DNA of 64,000 bases from Semisulcospira habei (Eukaryota > Mollusca > Gastropoda > Semisulcospiridae). Shown piece after piece: positions 62,476 through 64,000 of this stretch; the first letter of the stretch is position 1, and each line of letters opens with the position of its first letter. The DNA lies in the NCBI GenBank assembly GCA_036245525.1, contig BTPG01000003.1, forward strand, positions 192,120,164 through 192,184,163, in the 5' to 3' direction. The notes beneath the pieces were generated by a model, which made no database searches, was not told the origin of the DNA, and saw only the letters and a program-made list of their open reading frames with translations. Position numbers and translations under genes: made by a program.

Positions 62476-63866
62476 TGACCGGCCGAAGGCAAAAGATAGC
62501 TGTCATCGCCTAGGGGTGGTCCCCCGCGTCTGCCACCGGGTACTCCGATTCATAGAGGCGTGCATGAGATCCAACAAAGTTCGTTTATTAGTTAAAATTT
62601 AATGTCCCTATGGCATCAGAGATGATCAGAGACTAGCTGGTGAACTGTGGGTTGTACTATAGCAGTAATGCTACAAGGTCTCACTAACCGGAAAGAGGAA
62701 ATATTCGTATGAATTATTAAGTTTTTTTGTTTTTTTGCCGCTATATTTCAGTTTGAGGCCCAGGGCCTAAAGTATGTACCAATCCGATAAGGTGGGAAAG
62801 GTGTAGCAATCTAATATTGCGCTTGGCCCAGGGCTACCAGACGCAGCGAGGTGAAAAATAGAGTAAAATGAGAGTAAGAACCAACAACAACGGCCCTGTG
62901 CTATAAATATTCATACAATATATAAGAAAGGGTTAAAATTTCAGGACCATGGTTAAAATGTCATTCTCATATAAGGGGGGACCGAGTTCGCAAGCCTGTT
63001 ATCCATAGGTGGCGAGGCACATATAGGCCTATTCCTGGCCGGTAGATGCGGGTCAGAGCTCTCGGTGTAAGACGGGACGTAAGGCGGGAGAAAAGCGCGG
63101 GGATCATAGCGGCAGCTGGTCAGCATATGTGTACGACCCTGATGTGGTATGTCCTGAGGAGGGCTATCTGACCTGAGTGGTGAGACGGACGCCTAGAGGA
63201 CATACCCTATGTAATACGTGTGTGCGGAGACTGGCTTCCAGCCAGGGCGCAAGGAGACAGTGGGAGCCCCAAGGCGCCGAGCAACAAGTCGGGATGTGAC
63301 GAGATATGGCGAAATGGTGGCATAAAGATGCAAATAGGCAATATCACACCTGGCTGGTCTGGAGCCGCGCCAGGGACAGCCGGGGGCCGATGTCTCCTTG
63401 CCCCAGGGAGATGGGGGTACCTCCGCGAGAGACCCATCTTCAAAGGCCGGGTGCGCGGGGCTGGCTGTGAAAGATGCTCGAGGGAGCGGGGGCGTAAGAT
63501 CTCACCCGGCACATCACAACCCGCGGCCGAAGGGACAGCGCCCGTCACCCTAGCCGGGGTGGAAATTAGCCGCAAGTATCCCGTCTCCGTAGAGTGACAG
63601 CATGGTGATAGTATGCGACGGGGTCCGGTGACCGAGAGCGCCGAGAAGAAACACCGACGGCAGTAGAGCTGGGAGTGGCCGGGCGATTTGCAGCCTTGTC
63701 TGATGGCATGGGCGCCTACGACGGTAGAATTGGTAAATTTGTTGGAGCCTAAGCGTCGGCTGAGTTTAGGCCCAAATGTGAATCGCGCCAGGGCGAGATA
63801 AAACGAAACGCCGACTGTGTCCGAGTTGGGAGGTGCCGTGTGAGCTGGAGCCGCAGTGAAAGACAC
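62476..63866. other. Unassigned sequence
   Basis: It starts AT-rich and becomes GC-rich towards 63200-63866. A 219-codon open frame on the minus strand (63207-63866) has no recognisable domain and no ATG at its edge. It could be internal or leader sequence of an LTR element, since an LTR end abuts at 63867. Confidence 0.4.
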
Positions 63867-63956
63867 TGTTACGTGTTGAGTCGTAGTCGTAGTATGATAT
63901 CACACCAGACGCACGCACGTAAGGTTCTTTTAAATAAACTTCATTCTGCTGCAACC
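63867..63956 (-). repeat. LTR fragment, same family as the 5823-25957 element
   Basis: TGTTACGTGTTGAGTCGTAG and the following bases are the inverted last 90 bp of the LTR ending at 25957. The match stops at GCAACCCG, where RTE sequence begins. Confidence 0.75.
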
Positions 63957-64000
63957 CGAGATAGGTGAAGGACTCCACCTCCTCCAACGGGGTGCCAGCA
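63957..64000 (-). mobile_element. RTE fragment at the window edge
   Basis: GATAGGTGAAGGACTCCACC and the following bases match the RTE post-RT region (EEVESFTYLG on the minus strand). It continues outside the window. Confidence 0.75.

Noticed and set aside
1..64000. CRISPR arrays, bacterial operons, tRNA genes
   Set aside because: The DNA is eukaryotic; no spaced direct-repeat array or tRNA cloverleaf was seen.

Overview
The window is eukaryotic nuclear DNA, probably from a mollusc and perhaps a gastropod. That placement rests on Nimb-type non-LTR elements, several DIRS families, an N-RAG-like fragment and a 5S-derived SINE found together; no host gene fixes the species. It is part of one host gene on the minus strand, almost buried in transposable elements. 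Seven short exons that join in one frame encode a stretch of the giant HECT E3 ubiquitin ligase HUWE1, including its UBA and UIM motifs: 52011-51880, 50682-50545, 49812-49717, 49407-49293, 29269-29145, 28691-28554 and 135-17. Two introns are very large: 20.0 kb (49292-29270) and 28.4 kb (28553-136).

The 28.4 kb intron is almost entirely one nested stack. DIRS-A (about 803-27996) is interrupted by a 1.1 kb DNA transposon (4321-5454, target duplication AATT) and by a TG..CA solo-LTR-like element (5823-25957, duplication CGGAG). That LTR carries Nimb-1 (6523-12830, itself hit by a SINE) and Nimb-2 (12954-25734). Nimb-2 carries a 251 bp MITE, a full-length and apparently intact Nimb-3 (16171-22168) and an L2-like fragment.

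The 20 kb intron holds an apparently complete DIRS-B (29624-36095), an internally deleted Nimb-4, pieces of DIRS-D, an L2 tail with an RTE copy nested in it, a fragment resembling the RAG1 N-terminal domain (N-RAG), a TTAA-flanked piggyBac-like non-autonomous element, an RTE copy and a TTAA MITE ending 16 bp from a splice donor. The shorter introns carry a SINE and copies of an unclassified, strongly conserved block of about 137 bp.

Upstream of the first recognised exon (52012-64000) lie a rearranged DIRS-C, a 2.1 kb LTR-like element, an RTE with a truncated sister copy inside its endonuclease, and a 5S-rRNA-derived SINE split by a 646 bp element. I recognise no further HUWE1 exon there. The most notable observation is that three diverged DIRS families share a short phase-2 intron next to the gag start codon. 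Nearly all elements lie in the sense orientation of the host gene.
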